64,000 bases of DNA from Providencia sneebia DSM 19967 (GCF_000314895.2 NZ_CM001773.1:1044831-1108830), one strand, 5' to 3'. Counted from the stretch's first letter, positions 49,007 to 59,144 are shown. Numbers and translations are program-made. Notes: a model not told the origin generated them from the letters alone.

Positions 49007-50413
49007 ATGTTATTCAGTCAGCGCTGGTTCCTGCTCATTGTAGGGTTGGCTTTGTGTTCTATGAATATTGCGAATAGTGCATTTGCGAATGGTAAAACAC
49101 CTCTTCCTGTTCCCCCATTATTAGAATCAAAATCAGGTCAGCCTCTATTTTTGACTTTACAAAAAATACATTGGTCTTTTGATGGTAAATATTCGGCAGA
49201 AATTTGGGGTGTGAATGGTAATTATCCTGGGCCGACAGTGAGAGTTAAAAACGGGGATGATATTAAGCTGATTTATAGCAATAGATTGCCTGAAGCTGTT
49301 TCAATGACAGTGAGTGGTTTACAAGTTCCCGGAACTCAGATGGGAGGCGCAGCAAGACTGATTTCAGCGGGTGCAGATTGGTCACCAGTGATCCCGATTC
49401 GCCAACCTGCGGCCACACTTTGGTATCATGCTAATACTGAAGGGAAAATGGGTCAGCAGATTTATAATGGTCTATTAGGAATGTGGATTATTGATGATGA
49501 TTCAACGAAAAATTTACGTTTACCTAAGCATTATGGTGTCGACGATTTTCCTATCATTATTCAAGATAAACGTTTAGATAATTTTGGTATACCTGAATAT
49601 CAAGCTAATGAAGATGGTTTTCTTGGGGATGCTTTGATTGTCAATGGTGTTCAAGACCCTTATCTTGAAGTTTCTCGGGGCTGGGTGCGTTTAAGATTAC
49701 TAAATGCATCTAACTCAAGACGTTACATCATGAAAATAAGTGATGGTCGCCCGTTTATCATGATAGCATCTGATCAAGGTTTATTAACCGCACCAGTCAG
49801 TGTGCCAGAATTATCATTAGCTCCCGGTGAGCGTCGTGAAATATTAATTGATATGGCGAAAACTGAAGAGCTGACAATCACTGCTGGTGAGTCCGCATCT
49901 TTCATGGATCGTGTTAAAAGTCTCTTTGAACCATCATCATTATTGGTATCAACCAATATTGTCACTATCCGTGCAACGGGATTAATGTCTTTAGTCACTG
50001 ATGACTTGCCGACTCAATTGGTTGAGGATAAAACACAGATAACATCTTCTATTCGTAATCGTGATATTCATCTGAATGAACCTTACGGAATTAATAATGC
50101 GACAAAAGATATCAAACGAATCGATGTTTCTAGCCAACAAGGTAATTGGGAACGTTGGGCAGTAACAAGTAACGAACCACAATCATTTCATATTGAAGGC
50201 GTGCGCTTTAAAGTCATTAACCATAATGGTCAGCCAACACCACCAGAAGATTTTGGTTGGAAAGATACTGTGTGGGTTGATGGAAAAAGTGAATTATTAG
50301 TTCAAATGATGCAGCCTTCATATGAGCATTTTCCCTTTTTATTTTATAGCCAAAATTTGGAGAAAGCCGATCTGGGGTCTGTTGGTCAGCTAGTTATTGC
50401 ACCTGAAAATTAA
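49007..50413 (+). CDS. sufI: Cell division protein FtsP/SufI (multicopper-oxidase-like)
   Basis: The 468-residue cupredoxin-domain protein (three domains, multicopper oxidase fold without a full copper set) stabilises the divisome under stress. Signs: 'AEIWGVNGNYPGPTVRVKNG', 'LWYHANTEGKMGQQIYNGL', 'VNGVQDPYLEVSRGWVRLRL', 'APGERREILIDM'. The signal (1-26) reads SQRWFLL where E. coli has the twin-arginine SRRQF, so the Tat RR pair is lost at one arginine (CAG in place of an Arg codon). I placed the start at ATG 49007 with TGGAG upstream. Confidence 0.93.
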   Translation: MLFSQRWFLLIVGLALCSMNIANSAFANGKTPLPVPPLLESKSGQPLFLTLQKIHWSFDGKYSAEIWGVNGNYPGPTVRVKNGDDIKLIYSNRLPEAVSMTVSGLQVPGTQMGGAARLISAGADWSPVIPIRQPAATLWYHANTEGKMGQQIYNGLLGMWIIDDDSTKNLRLPKHYGVDDFPIIIQDKRLDNFGIPEYQANEDGFLGDALIVNGVQDPYLEVSRGWVRLRLLNASNSRRYIMKISDGRPFIMIASDQGLLTAPVSVPELSLAPGERREILIDMAKTEELTITAGESASFMDRVKSLFEPSSLLVSTNIVTIRATGLMSLVTDDLPTQLVEDKTQITSSIRNRDIHLNEPYGINNATKDIKRIDVSSQQGNWERWAVTSNEPQSFHIEGVRFKVINHNGQPTPPEDFGWKDTVWVDGKSELLVQMMQPSYEHFPFLFYSQNLEKADLGSVGQLVIAPEN

Positions 50414-50456
50414 TCTTTTAGTATTAAAATGAAGTCTTTGCTATCTGTATAAATTG

Positions 50457-50885
50457 TTAGTAAAGACTCTCATTAAAGATATTATCTATATTTTTTAAGG
50501 CGTTACTCATCGTACCAATACTTTCACAAGATTCTGTTGATTCTTTTTCTATTTTTTGTTTCTGTTCAGTAGTTAATTCTATATTTCTAACTTCTTTGAA
50601 TATGCGTGTTTTCTCATGAAACTTATTTACATAAGTGGATTCTGCTATGGGATTTTCAATAAATCTTATTCTTCCTTGTGAGTCTTCTTGGGCCTTTTGA
50701 ATGTTTTTTAAAATAGAATTGCAAAACTGTTTAATATTAGGGTAATGGTTCAAATTAAAGTTATGCACATTTACACATTTATTTTTAACATCACCTTTAG
50801 TTGTTCTTTTTTTTAAGTTAGATTTGGATGATAACTCATCCATGTTGTTATTATTTATTGGTAAACTAGCTGATTTTATAGGCAT
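50457..50885 (-). CDS. Hypothetical protein near T3SS (142 aa)
   Basis: This 142-residue protein is not recognised. It is Asn/Lys/Ser/Glu-rich, has no membrane segment or clear signal peptide, and holds a polar N-terminal 40 residues followed by helical segments ('NIKQFCNSILKNIQKAQE', 'NIELTTEQKQKIEKE'). The composition and disordered N-terminus resemble small T3SS effectors, but that is context only. The frame has a plausible start (AAGGA 7 nt before ATG) and lies alone and divergent to the usher. Confidence 0.45.
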   Translation of the reverse strand: MPIKSASLPINNNNMDELSSKSNLKKRTTKGDVKNKCVNVHNFNLNHYPNIKQFCNSILKNIQKAQEDSQGRIRFIENPIAESTYVNKFHEKTRIFKEVRNIELTTEQKQKIEKESTESCESIGTMSNALKNIDNIFNESLY

Positions 50886-51522
50886 ACTTTTCCTTAGTTT
50901 GGATTAATTAATAACATTTCTTTTGAAAATGTAATGACTAAAAAATAATATAGAAATAATAAAATTTTAATTTCATTTTATGTATGAATGGATAACAACT
51001 AGCTATGTTGGGATAAATATTAATGTATATAATTAATTCTAATTAACAGAGAAAAAGGGTTAATACATTCTAATTTCGTAAATTACCATGTTTAATTAAT
51101 GATTATAGATGAGTTCTTTAATTGTGTTTTATTGTGATTATCTACTTAGCATCTAATATAAAATAATTAATTGTATAGTTGAGTTTTATTGGAGTGCTTA
51201 TATCCAATTGTTTTTGTTGATAAAATTATTTTATTGTATGTGGTTGTTTATATCCTTAACTTTTAGTTTTCCTCTGTTTGCATGAAAAATATCATGCATT
51301 TATTTGAAAATAAATACTATTCATAACTAATCATTTTGAATCACTTCTTCTTTTTGTTTCTTCCGTTAGAATAATGCATAAATTTAAGTGATATAGAAAA
51401 TTATATTACCGTTTTGAATGTTATAGATGAATGGCTTAATGCGATAACCATCTATTATACTGTATTAATAACTTTTTATAATAAATAGTAAAGTTTATTG
51501 TTAATAATAATGAAATATAAAA
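50886..51522. other. AT-rich stretch upstream of usher
   Basis: No gene is found in 637 nt. Composition is strongly AT, typical of H-NS-silenced islands. It contains a 20-nt near-palindrome around 51294 (AATATCATGCATTTATTTGA) without obvious meaning. A TATAAT-like box lies near 51470. Confidence 0.45.
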
Positions 51523-53756
51523 ATGGCCTCGAATAAAAAAGACAGAAAAATAAGCAAGAGTCGTTCGCTATTCTTATTAGCAACTATTTTTATGGGTACG
51601 AACTCTCTACCGATTAGCGCAAACCAACATGAGCTACCTGAACTAAACTCTGAATATTCCCGATCTAATAATTTATCAGCGAAAAAAACAGGGGGAAAGA
51701 AAGTAATGGTTTATTAATAAACTATTTATTTGATGGAAATACTCATCGTGGACAACATGTTGAATCTCGAAGTCACTATCTTAATTTAAATAGTGGTATA
51801 AATCTTGGCATATGGCGGTTACGAGATCAACGTACATGGCAATATCATGATAGCCGTTCTCATGCTTCTAGCCAATGGCAGATACTTAAAAGTTATATAG
51901 GCCGCAATATTATTGCTTTGCGTAGCGCATTAATCATTGGTAAGAGTAATACTGATGGTGATTTATTTGAGTCATTTGGTTTTCGCGGTATACAGCTTTC
52001 AAGTGATGATGATATGCACGCAGAGGATCTCGTGGATTTGGTTCCAGTGATCAGAGGAGTTGCAAATAGTAATGCTCAAGTAAGTGTACGCCAAAATGGT
52101 TTTACGATTTACCAAACATTTGTTGCACCGGGTAAATTTATTATCAATGACTTGGTTCCTATTTCTTCAAATAGTGATTTCGAAGTTGTGATTAAAGAAG
52201 CTGATGGCAGTACACAATCTTTTATTGTTCCTTATACCTCAAGTCCATTATTGCAGCGAGTCGGGAATTTAAAATATGCATTAACTGCGGGGCGCTTTAA
52301 CTCTATTGGTGATCACCATCATAACCCAGAATTTATGCAAAGTACCTTGGCTTGGGGATTCTCACCTACTATAACGTTATATGGTGGAGCACAACATTCA
52401 ACTAAATATACAGCTGGAGCTGTTGGGGCTAGTTATAATTTAGGTCGTTTAGGAACATTATCTACAAATATTACGGTTGCTAAAAGCCACTTATATGATG
52501 GTAGCCATCATATTGGGCAATCGTTGCATTTACTATATTCGAATTCAGTAAATGCATCAGGAACAACATTCCAATTATCGGGAAATCGTTATTCAATGAA
52601 TGGATTCTATACTTTAGGAGAAAGTGCATTAAAAGAGATGAAAGGTTGGCATCATAATTTAGATCTTGCCGATGAATATGGCAGCGCCATTAATGGGTTT
52701 GCTGACAGTTCTTACAATTTGCATAATATAAAAAAATCAAAAATTAAGGCAACTATTTCCCAAAATGTAGGAGAATTGGGATCTCTTTATATATCAGCAA
52801 TTCGCCAAACGTATTGGAATACATCTGGAATGAGTGATTCATTGCAAGTTGGATTTAATGGATCAGTTTCTAGAGCGAATTACAGCCTTTCATATCGTTA
52901 TAACAAAGAGCATCATGATGTGAAGCAAAATCGAGAGAGTGAACAATCAATCTATTTATCTGTGTCTATGCCTATTTTTGAGAGGCATCATCAAAATACA
53001 ATATATGCAAATTATAATGTTGGGCGTAGCCATAATAGTGATATATCACATCAAATTGGGTTGACGGGAACAGCATTAAAGGCAGGAAATTTAAGTTGGG
53101 ATATCTCTAAATCTTATGGTCGTGGGCAAAATAGCCATAGTGATTTTAGCCTGAATTATCTAGGTGAATATGGCAGCCGTTATATGGGCTATAGTCATGG
53201 CGGTAACTACCGGCAGATTAACTATGGTGCAGAGGGAAGTATTATATTGCTCGGTAACAAAATAACGTTTGATCAACCAATTAGTGAAGATAGTACATTA
53301 CTGGCGGCTCCTAATTATTTTAATGAAATGGGTCAATTAGGTATAAAAGAAGATATATCAGGGAATAATTCCAGACCGTATACTTCAGTTAATCGTGAAA
53401 CTCATAATAGATTTAAATCGCTAAGAAAAAATAACGCAATTGGGTTTAATAATAATTCGGCTTACCTTATGTCTAATAAAGAAGCTGTAATGCAAACTTC
53501 ATTTCAAGGTGAAATAGGAAGGCGAGTCTTAATGAGATTAACTTATAATAAACATCCAGTCCCCTACGGTGCAATGGTAAAAACAAGTGGGCGTAGTAGT
53601 ATTGTTGGAGATAATGGGGAAGTCTATTTATTGGGTATGGATGATGAAGGCACGATAAAAGTACAATGGGAAAATAATGAGTGCTGGGCTTCTTATATAT
53701 TGCCAGCAAAAGATAATAATCAATTTATGCAGCGTATAACAGCGGTATGTAAATAA
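51523..53756 (+). pseudogene. Fimbrial outer membrane usher (FimD/PapC family), disrupted
   Basis: An N-terminal signal-bearing frame (to 51717) and a long frame (51714 on) give a usher: 'GLLINYLFDGNTHRG', beta barrel 'LGIWRLRDQRTWQYHDSRSH', plug/middle domain 'VVIKEADGSTQSFIVPYTSS' and C-terminal 'VPYGAMVKTSGRSSIVGDNG' (PapC_C). The PapC_N domain is almost all missing: about 20 residues lie where ~140 are expected. The two frames are joined if one A is added to the A7 run at 51682-51688. No chaperone or pilin gene is nearby. The gene is an orphan, non-functional usher. Confidence 0.85.
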
Positions 53757-53941
53757 TTAATTTTAAAGTTTTTAATAATAAGATGCTTGGCTAAGTTTAT
53801 TTTCTATTTTGTGCAATATAATTTAGCTGAGTTATTTTTGTCACATTTATAACATGTTTTATTAGTTCTTATCTTTTGTTTTATATTTAGTTATGGCTAA
53901 GGATTAATATAGATAAATATAGTTTTATAGGGGTAACTGTA

Positions 53942-54217
53942 ATGAAAAAAGGATTAATATCATTAGTAATATTTACACTGATATCTATTTCATTTTTTAG
54001 TATAGCTTCAAACTCTACACCATCAGTAGAAATATTATTAGATAAGACTGAAAGTAAATTTATGAGAGAAATATCACTTAACTCTTGCCATATAGATAGA
54101 GTCTCAGAAGATATAATATTATTCCATATGTCGAATCAAGAGGTAACAGTAGAAAGAATGCTCACTTCTATTGTTCCTTCTATCTTTAATTTATTCAATT
54201 GTAATGCTAAAAATTAA
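53942..54217 (+). CDS. Small exported hypothetical protein (91 aa)
   Basis: This 91-residue protein has a clear signal peptide (residues 1-22, 'LISLVIFTLISISFFSIAS'). The mature part has two cysteines (near 48 and 88) that could form a disulfide, and a 'HMSNQEVTVERMLTSIV' helix. A GGGG box lies upstream. No family is recognised. It sits between the usher and the regulator. Confidence 0.5.
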   Translation: MKKGLISLVIFTLISISFFSIASNSTPSVEILLDKTESKFMREISLNSCHIDRVSEDIILFHMSNQEVTVERMLTSIVPSIFNLFNCNAKN

Positions 54218-54891
54218 AATTTCGATAAGTTAATAACGTTAATATTTAAAAGAAAAAATTCAATTGTACATACTCAATCTTAGTGAGATATTTTATTCTG
54301 TAGATTAATTAAAATCATTGTTCATATTTGGATTGTTGAACAATGAATTTTAAGAAAGAAAAGTGTGCTTTGAATGGTTATGAAATGTCGAAAATTATAC
54401 AACTTATCTTGTGGATTACAGTCTTGAATGTGATTCAAGTCTCATTTTTTGCGGCACACCCTGTCAATTTTTCTTTTTATTCGTGATATGAATCAATTTT
54501 TTAATCATAAAAAGACAGTATTTCAAGCTTATTGAAAAGTATAAAATTCCTTTGTTTGTGCTTTTTTGTTGGAGTTTTAATTTAATAACCTATATTATGT
54601 TGTTTTTTAGCATAAAAAACTAAATAAATTCCATTTTCAGATGTAAGTTTCTTTTGTTGTTTATGTTAAGTATATTTTCAATCAAGCAAATACATGAGAA
54701 CAAGATAAAAAGCAGTGTTCCATATTATAAGTATAGTGCAGGTTCTTTTGTATAAAATAAGAATGCTCATCTCATATGATTAATGAGTTTATGAATGTTC
54801 TATTCTTATTGGCAATAATCAGTAAATTCATATAAATAATTATATTATTTAATAACATTCGATCATAGTAAAAAATATTATAGGTTAAAAA
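54218..54891. other. Gene-free AT-rich stretch before the regulator
   Basis: No convincing gene is visible. A 47-codon frame at 54343-54486 with a hydrophobic centre is present but has no clear ribosome site. The long AT-rich leader is typical of horizontally acquired T3SS regulators. Confidence 0.4.
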
Positions 54892-55422
54892 ATGAAAGAT
54901 TATACATTAGGTAAAGGTGTTAAATTTAATTTGATTAAATGTACAATTAGCTCGGAGCACAGAGATATCACTTTAGGTAGTAGAGAAGCTAAGTTACTTG
55001 AATTATTTTGTGAAAACCCTAACCAATTACTTGATAAAACATTAATGACAGATACTGTATGGGGGGCTGTTATTGTCAGTGAAACTTCATTAACTAAAGC
55101 AATTTCTAATTTAAGAAAAGCATTAAATCATTTTCAAGACCTTGTTTGTGAAATTAAAACAATACCTAAAGAGGGCTACGTTTTTATTTTTGAAAATAAA
55201 TGTGATTCATTGAATATAGAGGAAAATATATTACCTGAAAAACAAGAAAAACCATTATCATTTAAAAATGATAACCAAGAAAAACACATCAACAATGAAT
55301 ATATAGTTAATAAAAAAATCAATGAGCACAGGAAATCTTTTTCTCTACTTTCATTAACTATCTTCTCATCTTTAGTGTCATCAGCAGCAACTGTAACACT
55401 ATTTAACTATCTAACCTTTTAG
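54892..55422 (+). CDS. Membrane-anchored winged-helix regulator (ToxR/HilA-like)
   Basis: The 176-residue product has an OmpR/PhoB-type winged-helix domain (residues ~10-105): 'ITLGSREAKLLELFCENPNQ', 'MTDTVWGAVIVSETSLTKAI', the recognition helix 'SNLRKALNHF' and the wing 'TIPKEGYVFIFEN'. A Glu/Lys/Asn-rich linker follows and a single hydrophobic helix at ~153-174 ends the protein. A cytosolic DNA-binding domain tethered to the inner membrane is the ToxR/CadC arrangement, here almost without a periplasmic domain. It is immediately upstream of and co-directional with the T3SS genes, so it is probably their activator. Confidence 0.75.
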   Translation: MKDYTLGKGVKFNLIKCTISSEHRDITLGSREAKLLELFCENPNQLLDKTLMTDTVWGAVIVSETSLTKAISNLRKALNHFQDLVCEIKTIPKEGYVFIFENKCDSLNIEENILPEKQEKPLSFKNDNQEKHINNEYIVNKKINEHRKSFSLLSLTIFSSLVSSAATVTLFNYLTF

Positions 55423-55465
55423 TCATGACACATTTAATCATATTGAATTAATATGATAATAAATG

Positions 55466-55504
55466 CTACGCATAGTGAATTCTGAAGATTTCACTATGCA
55501 TAGA
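55466..55504 (+). terminator. Hairpin after the regulator gene
   Basis: GCATAGTGAA pairs with TTCACTATGC, extended by outer CTA/TAG. The T-tract after it is poor, so it is a likely but weak terminator. Confidence 0.5.
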
Positions 55505-55782
55505 TTCATAAGTTGTTATTATTTTGGCTGAGTTAGTTTTCATTATATCTTATTATTTATGTTTATAAGGAAAGTTAATTGATCCAAAAAAGTAATGCCT
55601 ATGCTATATAATTGGTTTTATTATAAGTGTGACTTTTTACACATTGAGATATATAACCTATATAGATATGATAAATTTTTCAGAATAAATAAACATAGAA
55701 TGTAATAAAGTATGATGCTGATTAGAATCATTGTATTTTGGTAAAAATAATTTTAGATTAATAATTAAATTGGAGTAATGTA
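55505..55782. other. Leader/promoter region of T3SS genes
   Basis: AT-rich, no gene. A TATAAT-like box near 55604 and TTGGAG (55771) before SctI are the only marks I can see. Confidence 0.4.
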
Positions 55783-56040
55783 ATGAATGAAATAGCATTA
55801 GATAGTGTTAGTGGGATCGAATCATCGGTTTTCAAAGATTCTTATCAAAATGTAGGTGAAGGATTTAAAGAAATTTTAAATTCTCTTGATACTATAAATT
55901 CTTCAGGTGGAGGAATTACTGTAGCGGATACATTGACTCTACAACATGCAGTATTTCAATATTCAATGTATCAAGAAATGATCAGTAAAATAGCATCAAA
56001 ATCTGCGAATTCAATTAACGAAGTAATGAAGGCGCAATAA
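55783..56040 (+). CDS. sctI: T3SS inner rod protein SctI (PrgJ/MxiI-like)
   Basis: This 85-residue helical protein has the family end 'QYSMYQEMISKIASKSANSI', matching inner-rod proteins (YscI/HrpB/PrgJ), which end in a helical 'Y-x-M-Y-x-x-x-x-S' hairpin. The N-terminal part is polar and variable. It shares a 1-nt stop/start overlap with SctJ, a link seen in all known T3SS operons. A needle subunit (SctF) is expected nearby but is not in this window. Confidence 0.75.
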   Translation: MNEIALDSVSGIESSVFKDSYQNVGEGFKEILNSLDTINSSGGGITVADTLTLQHAVFQYSMYQEMISKIASKSANSINEVMKAQ

Positions 56041-56591
56041 TGATTTTTTTTCGTAGAGCGCTATGTGGCTTTCTATTATTTATGATAGTTGGCTGTCAAG
56101 ATAACCAAGATATCTCTGTAGCAGAATTTGAATCAGCTGATACTGCTAATAAAGTACTCGTTTTACTTAATAAAGCTCAGATAGAAGCAAAGCTCGTATT
56201 TTATAAGGGCCAATATTCTGTATATGTTAATGATACACAGGTAATGAATGCTAGAGCATTATTATCTAAATTTAATTTTTACTTCGAGTTGGAAGATTTA
56301 AATGATCTTTTAGAATCAAAATTTTCAAGCCTAAGTAAATTAGAAAATATTAAGGGTAACCTATTAGAAGGACGTGAAATTTATAATAAGTTAAATGTGA
56401 TACCGGATGTTTTAAGAGCAAATGTCATGGTAACCGGAGAGGGTAAGAAAAGAATTTCTATTTTATTAATCAGCCTCAAAGAATTTGATGCTACAAGTAA
56501 AGCTAGAATAGAAAAATTTCTCAAAGGCATTATCTCTGCAAATGATATGTTAACAATTGAATATTTAGTACAGCACGTAAATGATGAGTGA
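56040..56591 (+). CDS. sctJ: T3SS inner ring lipoprotein SctJ, short form
   Basis: This 183-residue YscJ/PrgK-family lipoprotein builds the inner membrane ring. It has the signal with lipobox ending 'MIVGCQ', the first ring-building motif 'FESADTANKVLVLLNKAQIE', and the second ('GREIYNKLNVIPDVLRANVM'). SctJ proteins are normally ~240-250 residues with a C-terminal membrane helix; here the protein ends at 'EYLVQHVNDE' with no such helix and no hidden frame after it. It overlaps the next gene by 11 nt, so the end seems genuine. It might still function or be decayed. Confidence 0.82.
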   Translation: MIFFRRALCGFLLFMIVGCQDNQDISVAEFESADTANKVLVLLNKAQIEAKLVFYKGQYSVYVNDTQVMNARALLSKFNFYFELEDLNDLLESKFSSLSKLENIKGNLLEGREIYNKLNVIPDVLRANVMVTGEGKKRISILLISLKEFDATSKARIEKFLKGIISANDMLTIEYLVQHVNDE

Positions 56592-57042
56592 GCTAAAGTA
56601 TAGGAATGATAAGGTTCTTCATTATTATCTCACTCATCGTTATCTGAGTGAAGACGCATACCAAATAATAATGGGGTTACAACATAATGAAATAATACCG
56701 TTATTAGCAGGTTCTAAGCAGAAAATAATGAGTGTTATTAATAAGTTAATTCTTGTTATTAAATATCAGCAAGCAAAGTTAACAAACAGACATCAAGATT
56801 GGATGCTTTATCGAAGCAAAATGTCAAAACATGATTTTTTATTTGCTGATGCTGCACAATTTGTAGAAATTCCTGAGGGGTTTTCTGAAAAAGAATTAGC
56901 TATCAAGTTGCTTTTTAATGTTGATAGTCGTAAAGCGATTGTTTGGGCGTTACGATTAAATATCAAATTACCAGATGGTTCTATTATTATGAAACGTCCT
57001 GAATGTATTAACTTTATTGTTAATAAAATGATAGATAATTAG
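56581..57042 (+). CDS. T3SS protein, SctK (OrgA/MxiK)-position candidate
   Basis: This 153-residue protein lies just after SctJ, where SPI-1-type loci place OrgA/MxiK (SctK), the sorting-platform connector. It is helical and basic ('KLILVIKYQQAKLTNRHQDW', 'KEKELAIKLLFN'-like). I do not recognise clear family motifs. ATG 56581 or 56584 are both possible; it overlaps the SctJ stop. Confidence 0.5.
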   Translation: MMSELKYRNDKVLHYYLTHRYLSEDAYQIIMGLQHNEIIPLLAGSKQKIMSVINKLILVIKYQQAKLTNRHQDWMLYRSKMSKHDFLFADAAQFVEIPEGFSEKELAIKLLFNVDSRKAIVWALRLNIKLPDGSIIMKRPECINFIVNKMIDN

Positions 57043-57057
57043 ACGAATAGATATATT

Positions 57058-57564
57058 ATGAATATAGTTTCACAAAAACAAACTAATACTAGTTTAGATG
57101 ATTTTGAGCTTTATCTTGATTCATTAAATGGCAACAGAATGAAAAAAGAGATGGAGAAATTGCGGCGTTCAAAGTCTTCTATAACACTTACACAATTAAA
57201 GTCTATCTACCAAATTGGTGTTAAACTTTATTCAACAATGCAATTAAAAGAAGCTGAAATGGTGTTTCTTTCTTATTCAGTCTTAAGTCCTTATGATCAT
57301 CGAGGGCCAGGAAGTTTAGCTGCAATTTATTTAGAAAAGAAAGAATATAAAAAAGCCTTAGATATATTAAATACAGTAAAAACATACCCTACCTGTAATG
57401 TTGATGAGGTTTTTTTAGATATATCTCTTTGTCACTATAAATTAGGGGAATATACAAATTCAAGTATGGTTTTTATCATTGTGAAACCTGAAAATTTAAA
57501 TGAATTTTATTTATCCAGATATCAATATTTAAAGAAACAACTGAATCCTTATATCGAATGTTAA
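57058..57564 (+). CDS. T3SS class II translocator chaperone (SycD/LcrH/SicA/IpgC family)
   Basis: The 168-residue protein has the TPR chaperone fold: 'LKSIYQIGVKLYSTMQLKEA' and 'YSVLSPYDHRGPGSLAAIYL' (TPR1-2), then 'KALDILNTVKTYPTCNVDEV' (TPR3). It keeps the translocators SctE and SctB soluble before secretion. It is encoded before the translocators, as in the lcrH-yopB-yopD and sicA-sipBC operons, but separated from them by the broken gene at 57.7-59.0 kb. Confidence 0.85.
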   Translation: MNIVSQKQTNTSLDDFELYLDSLNGNRMKKEMEKLRRSKSSITLTQLKSIYQIGVKLYSTMQLKEAEMVFLSYSVLSPYDHRGPGSLAAIYLEKKEYKKALDILNTVKTYPTCNVDEVFLDISLCHYKLGEYTNSSMVFIIVKPENLNEFYLSRYQYLKKQLNPYIEC

Positions 57565-57742
57565 TTCTTTAGAGCTTTAATAAATTTATTTTTAGTTATT
57601 GTTATGTTGTATTTATATTATTTAATAATCTATCTATAACCTTATATGGTAAATCATGTTGTCATTAGTGGTATAAATAATATTATTTATAGCGGTAAAT
57701 GTTAAGTAATTAATTTTATTATTCTGTGCATAGGTGGTTTTA

Positions 57743-58951
57743 ATGTCGTATTTTTATATTAACAATTTAGTGGCAAATTTAGATGATAATTATCATTCTA
57801 AAGAACAAGATGATAGTGAACAACAAAATATATTAAGCGATATTTCAATATTGAAAAAATGTGAATATCAGCTCAATAAGATTGATCATAAATTAGATAA
57901 TATGGATAATTTAAATATTGAAGTATTAAATCTAATTACCAATCAGCAAAAACAAGTTGTTTTATCTATGCTGGGGGTAAATGCAGAAAAAGAAATTTCA
58001 GGCATATTAGCCGCGAGCATTGAAGTTTATACCCAAAATTAGAAAAATTTATGGGTTGACTCAGGGGGGCGTAGAGATGTTTCGCTCAACGTTAATGATC
58101 ATGCTTGAAAATATGAAAGATAAAGGAATTGGTTCAGAAAACCTGGAAGACCTTTTTCAATTAGCCCTCTTAGAAATTATGGTGAATGCCAAGGAATATG
58201 GTTTAGAGAATTGGTATGATAAAAATAAAAATCATATTAGCCATATTTTAGAAAGTACTGGCAGCGGTAGCCATTCTTTACATGAAGCAGCTTATGATTC
58301 ACCTGAAAAAATGGCTAAATGGGTTAAACAGCTTTACGATGAGTTAAAAAGAGAAGGTCATATCCCTAAGGAATCATTTTTGGGGCAAATAATGGCAGAG
58401 TTGGATAAGAAAGGTGGCTCACAGGTTATACATGATCAAATAATTAAAGGATGGGATGATGATTATGGTTGGTGGATAAAAGATAATCCTATACTTGGTT
58501 CGCCACCAGTGAATAGAGCTAATAATATTAGTCCAATGCTAAAGTTATTTATTTTAAGTTCTATTCTAAATGAAAAAAATTAGATAAAAATGAGATTGAA
58601 AAAATTATTAATGGTTCATTAGAAGATTTAGATAAGTTTATTAATAAAAATTTTGAAGTTAATGGTGGAAAATACCAAAGCTCGACACTATGTTGGCTAG
58701 AATCACAGACAAAATGGCGAATTATAGAAAGAGATGATAACGGTCGATATCATATGGATTGGTATGGAAATGGAATCAGCCTTAAAGATTTAGATAATTT
58801 ATATCAAAAATTTCCCAGTAGAGAGTTAGCCGAAGATGAATTAGAAGAAATTAACCGTATTGGCGACCAAATTAAAATGATCCAACAGACACTTAAATAT
58901 TGGAATCAATTATGCTCTGATCAACAATTAGCTATGGCTCGTAATATTTAA
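57743..58951 (+). pseudogene. Disrupted T3SS gene between chaperone and SctE; tip-protein (SctA) candidate
   Basis: Three frames that run on in sequence: 57743-58042 (MSYFYINNLVANLDDN start), 58043-58583 and 58584-58951. One extra A in the A4 at 58035-58038 and one in the A7 at 58573-58579 fuse them into one ~400-residue protein. The second part has the 'LEKIYGLTQGGVEMFRSTL' helix, a 'STGSGSHSLHEAAYD' loop and 'GWDDDYGWWIKDNP'; the third ends in a coiled coil 'IGDQIKMIQQTLKYWNQL'. A long C-terminal coiled coil beside the translocators is what tip proteins (LcrV/SipD) have. Confidence in that is low. The alternative is three separate small genes. Confidence 0.5.
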
Positions 58952-59144
58952 AATCAAAGAATCCTGAAAAATAAGATGAATAACTAATATATTAGTAATA
59001 TTAATTTCTATTTAATTCTTAATTAAGAATTAACTATTATCTAAAATATTATTAATAGTGTTGTTATTTTATTTTCAGTTTAAGGGAGTTTATCTATTTA
59101 TTTATATTTAAACTAAATTATTAATCTCGTATTGGAGTAATTAT

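Noticed and set aside
54343..54486. 47-codon small membrane frame before the regulator
   Set aside because: No convincing ribosome site and no support beyond a hydrophobic stretch in AT-rich DNA.
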